Below are positions 25,845-28,162 of a stretch of DNA of 28,162 nucleotides, in pieces. The notes beneath the pieces are model-generated. The model searched no databases. It had not been told where the DNA came from and saw only the letters and a list, made by a program, of their open reading frames with translations. Within the stretch, counting starts at the first letter, position 1; every line of letters begins with the position of its first letter. A program made the translations under genes and the position numbers. This DNA comes from Nemertoderma westbladi. Taxonomy: Eukaryota; Xenacoelomorpha; Nemertodermatida; Nemertodermatidae. Location: positions 1 through 28,162 of the forward strand of contig JAUCBJ010004007.1 of NCBI GenBank assembly GCA_032718475.1. The letters run 5' to 3'.

Positions 25845-28162
25845 TACTACTACTACTACTACTACTAGGATCGGCATGCTGCATTGCAGCTGCATTTTTA
25901 AGAATGCTGTGCCGGCTTGTCAACAAAATTGCACCGCCACAACTCCCTATCACCCATGACATTTGCTAGATCATCCGCATCTTTAAGACCAGTGTCCTTT
26001 AAGATGCGTCTCAAGAAAGTCATGGGCTGTCCACCATGCTTATTCACTCCATGAGGCTGCCAAAGTACAAGATTATGCACTGGCTGGTCCTCACGGCGAA
26101 AGCAATGTCCTGCAAAGCGGAGGCGATTTTGTTCTAGTGTCAAGCTTGGGGGAACCAATGAGACACCTCCAATGTTATATAGTGTCTGGTTGGAGATGTG
26201 TGCATTGTACTTGACACAATGAACCCGGCGTAGCATTCTTGTGAATGTGCCATCCAGAGATTTGGTGTCCTCAGCAGTTAGAGCCCAGCATGGACTCCCG
26301 TAGAGGAGTACTGGAACTACTGCTGCTCTAAATAATCGGACCTTAAGTTTCCGATTAATTCTCGGTGACTTCCAAATCCTGGAAAGCCTATTCAAGGCTG
26401 CCCATGCCTTTCCCTTACGTATTCGAAGGTCCTCACCTGACTTCCGGATCCATGATCCCAGGTAACAGAAGTCGTCGACATGCTCAAGCATACCATCCTT
26501 TGAGCTTATGCTCATCCGATCAGAGACTTGCTGAGGACTTTCAAAGTTAACTGTCAGAATTTTGGTCTTTCTGGAGTTAATAAAAAGACCAACACTAGAA
26601 GCAGCATGTTCTAATGAGCTGAGGAGCCGTTGGGCTCCCTCTAATGATTCTGAGAGTACTCCTAAGTCATCAGCAAAGTCTAGATCAGTTAGGTACTTGG
26701 CAGGATTTCCTCGACTTCTGGAGCCAGTAGGTGGAGTTATCATCACCCCATCATCATTATGATGATCTAAGGACATGCGTAGAACATAGTCAACCACAAT
26801 AATGAATAAGAATGGTGCAAGTGTGTCTCCTTGGAGGACGCCCCATAACACTTCGAATGGTTCTGTGTCACCGTCAACAGTAGACACAAATGTTGTCGAA
26901 CCATCGTATACTGATCTGATTGCTGCAATAATTTCATCAGGAATCCCATATAATGAAAGTATGCTGAACATACGTGAGCGAGAGACTGAATCAAAGGCCT
27001 TGAAGAAGTCAACAAAGATAACAGCCAGATGCCTGTCTTTCTTTTTTGATAATTCTTCAATTATCCTTCTAAGTGCCAAAATGGGCTCCATGGTCCCACG
27101 ACCTTTACGGAACCCATTCTGATTTCCACGGAGCAGTCTCTCAATGGGATCCCTGATGCGATTTAATAGAATCCTATTGTATAGCTTTGCAGCAATTGAG
27201 ATCAATGAGATTCCCCGAAAAGAACCATAGAGTGTTAGGTTGCCCTTCTTGGGAACTGGCACCAACTTATTTGTTTTCATTTCTTGTGGGACTCTTGTTG
27301 TACGGTACATGTCTACTATGATGGGATAGATGAGCTTTAAACACTCAGGTATTTTAAAGACCTCAGGGGGAACACCATCTACTCCACTGGCACGATTGGT
27401 CTTAATGCTCTTTGCAGCAGCCTTCACTTCTGCAAAGGAGATATCGCCAATGGGAATATCTGGGAGTACAGACTCAGACACCTTTACTTCTATAAAGTTA
27501 TCAGGCAATACCCTGTCATTATTGAGGAGTTTTTCAAAGTGGGCTTTCCAACCATTGAGGCGATCGGCTGGTGATTCTGCCTTAACCTTGGTGGTTGGTT
27601 GGCTTTTCCGCCCAGTAAGCAGATTGATCGATTTCCATGCCTGGGATGGTGTAAATGCATTACAGTCTTGTATAGAGCTCCTGTATTTCCTACGAAACAG
27701 AATATGGTCTATCTGGGACTTGTGACCACTGGGTCCACTATGAGTCCATAGCTTTCCAGTTCGCTTCTTGAACTGGGTTCCAGCCGAAAACAATCCATTT
27801 CCAGAGATAAAATCCTGAAGATGGACAGAATTTCGGTTAACACTATTGCTATAGACCCAGGGCGATGTAGGTGATTGATGCAGACTTGCATTAAAGTCTC
27901 CCAGGAATGTTAAGAATGCATGCTGATCCACTCCATCAGTAGCTGCTTGTAGATTGTGGTAGAAATTTTCCACCTCCTCTACAGGGGCAACACTAGTTGG
28001 AGAGTAGCACACAATCAGAACCACCTTAGGAAACTTCTTAGCCAGTCTTCCAGAACATGAGAAGTGGCAACGGATGATGCGGTTAGAGATTTGGTCTATT
28101 TTGTCCAATGCTGCATGTGCAGTTGGATTCATCAATAGACCAATTCCACCATTGCCACTATC
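25845..28162 (-). mobile_element. Family A RTE-like LINE, second copy, 5' end beyond window
   Basis: About 99% identical to the copy at 13513-17265 (I count roughly twenty single-base differences in 2.2 kb). It has the same 3' end and a longer trinucleotide tail (TAC/TAG repeat, 25845-25867). It lacks a 483-bp segment corresponding to 15302-15784 of the first copy; the junction is at about 27647. The 3' flank differs from the first copy's, so this is a separate insertion rather than part of a larger duplication. Confidence 0.9.
25898..28162 (-). CDS. Internally deleted endonuclease/RT ORF of the family A LINE (partial)
   Basis: The frame is open from the window edge to the stop at 25898. Relative to the intact family A protein it lacks 161 residues in frame. 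The missing part runs from just after the D-C-N-A-F-T motif late in the endonuclease domain to just before S-Q-A-W-K-S. That removes the endonuclease's catalytic S-D-H motif and most of the linker. The RT domain is intact, including FVDFFKAFD, GVLQGDTLAP and FADD. The product would be RT-competent in principle but endonuclease-dead. The N-terminus lies beyond 28162. Confidence 0.87.
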   Translation of the reverse strand, partial: DSGNGGIGLLMNPTAHAALDKIDQISNRIIRCHFSCSGRLAKKFPKVVLIVCYSPTSVAPVEEVENFYHNLQAATDGVDQHAFLTFLGDFNASLHQSPTSPWVYSNSVNRNSVHLQDFISGNGLFSAGTQFKKRTGKLWTHSGPSGHKSQIDHILFRRKYRSSIQDCNAFTPSQAWKSINLLTGRKSQPTTKVKAESPADRLNGWKAHFEKLLNNDRVLPDNFIEVKVSESVLPDIPIGDISFAEVKAAAKSIKTNRASGVDGVPPEVFKIPECLKLIYPIIVDMYRTTRVPQEMKTNKLVPVPKKGNLTLYGSFRGISLISIAAKLYNRILLNRIRDPIERLLRGNQNGFRKGRGTMEPILALRRIIEELSKKKDRHLAVIFVDFFKAFDSVSRSRMFSILSLYGIPDEIIAAIRSVYDGSTTFVSTVDGDTEPFEVLWGVLQGDTLAPFLFIIVVDYVLRMSLDHHNDDGVMITPPTGSRSRGNPAKYLTDLDFADDLGVLSESLEGAQRLLSSLEHAASSVGLFINSRKTKILTVNFESPQQVSDRMSISSKDGMLEHVDDFCYLGSWIRKSGEDLRIRKGKAWAALNRLSRIWKSPRINRKLKVRLFRAAVVPVLLYGSPCWALTAEDTKSLDGTFTRMLRRVHCVKYNAHISNQTLYNIGGVSLVPPSLTLEQNRLRFAGHCFRREDQPVHNLVLWQPHGVNKHGGQPMTFLRRILKDTGLKDADDLANVMGDRELWRCNFVDKPAQHS

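Overview
The window is nuclear DNA of an animal, most likely an invertebrate. It holds an otopetrin-like channel gene, a barrier-to-autointegration-factor (BAF)-like gene, a C2H2 zinc-finger gene, RTE-like non-LTR retrotransposons, tRNA-derived SINEs, TIR elements and several short satellites. The background is AT-rich and no bacterial operon, rRNA or CRISPR is visible. The species cannot be fixed from sequence alone. Host-type genes are few and apparently intronless within their reading frames; most of the window is repeats or transposons.

Layout. 1-734: no gene. 735-2783 (-): 682-residue, 12-membrane-segment otopetrin-like protein. 2.8-9.4 kb: repeat-rich, gene-free, with candidate MITEs (3009-3577, 6675-7666), two SINE copies (4353-4453, 4681-4817), a perfect 66-bp palindrome (5425-5490), a 20-bp-unit tandem array (5735-6286) and long C or G runs. 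9.5-11.0 kb: decayed RTE-like LINE (family B, -) split by a 10-bp-unit minisatellite. 11.4-12.4 kb (+): damaged C2H2 zinc-finger gene. 12,629-19,379: a 32-bp terminal inverted repeat (30/32 matching) brackets 6.75 kb, holding a full-length RTE-like LINE (family A, 13,513-17,265, -, intact ORF, 11-bp target site duplication) and a broken family B LINE (+).

20.4-21.5 kb (-): BAF-like gene followed by six 84-bp repeats that encode a basic 28-residue repeat but carry frame lesions. 22.1-22.45 kb: tRNA-like SINE head, (CAA)n and a 42-bp-arm hairpin. 22,667-24,723: element with roughly 420-bp inverted repeats and a 7-bp target duplication, itself invaded by a smaller TIR element made of 79-bp tandem repeats. 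24,769-25,437: two adjoining satellites (60 bp x4, then 53/54 bp x8) sharing one core. 25,845 to the window end: second family A LINE copy (-), about 99% identical to the first, with an in-frame 483-bp deletion and its 5' end outside the window.

The genes do not form a pathway. The coherent story is layered transposition: recent family A insertions, one of them inside an older TIR element, and satellite expansion in and beside transposons. The most unusual host-type locus is the BAF-like gene with its repetitive basic tail.
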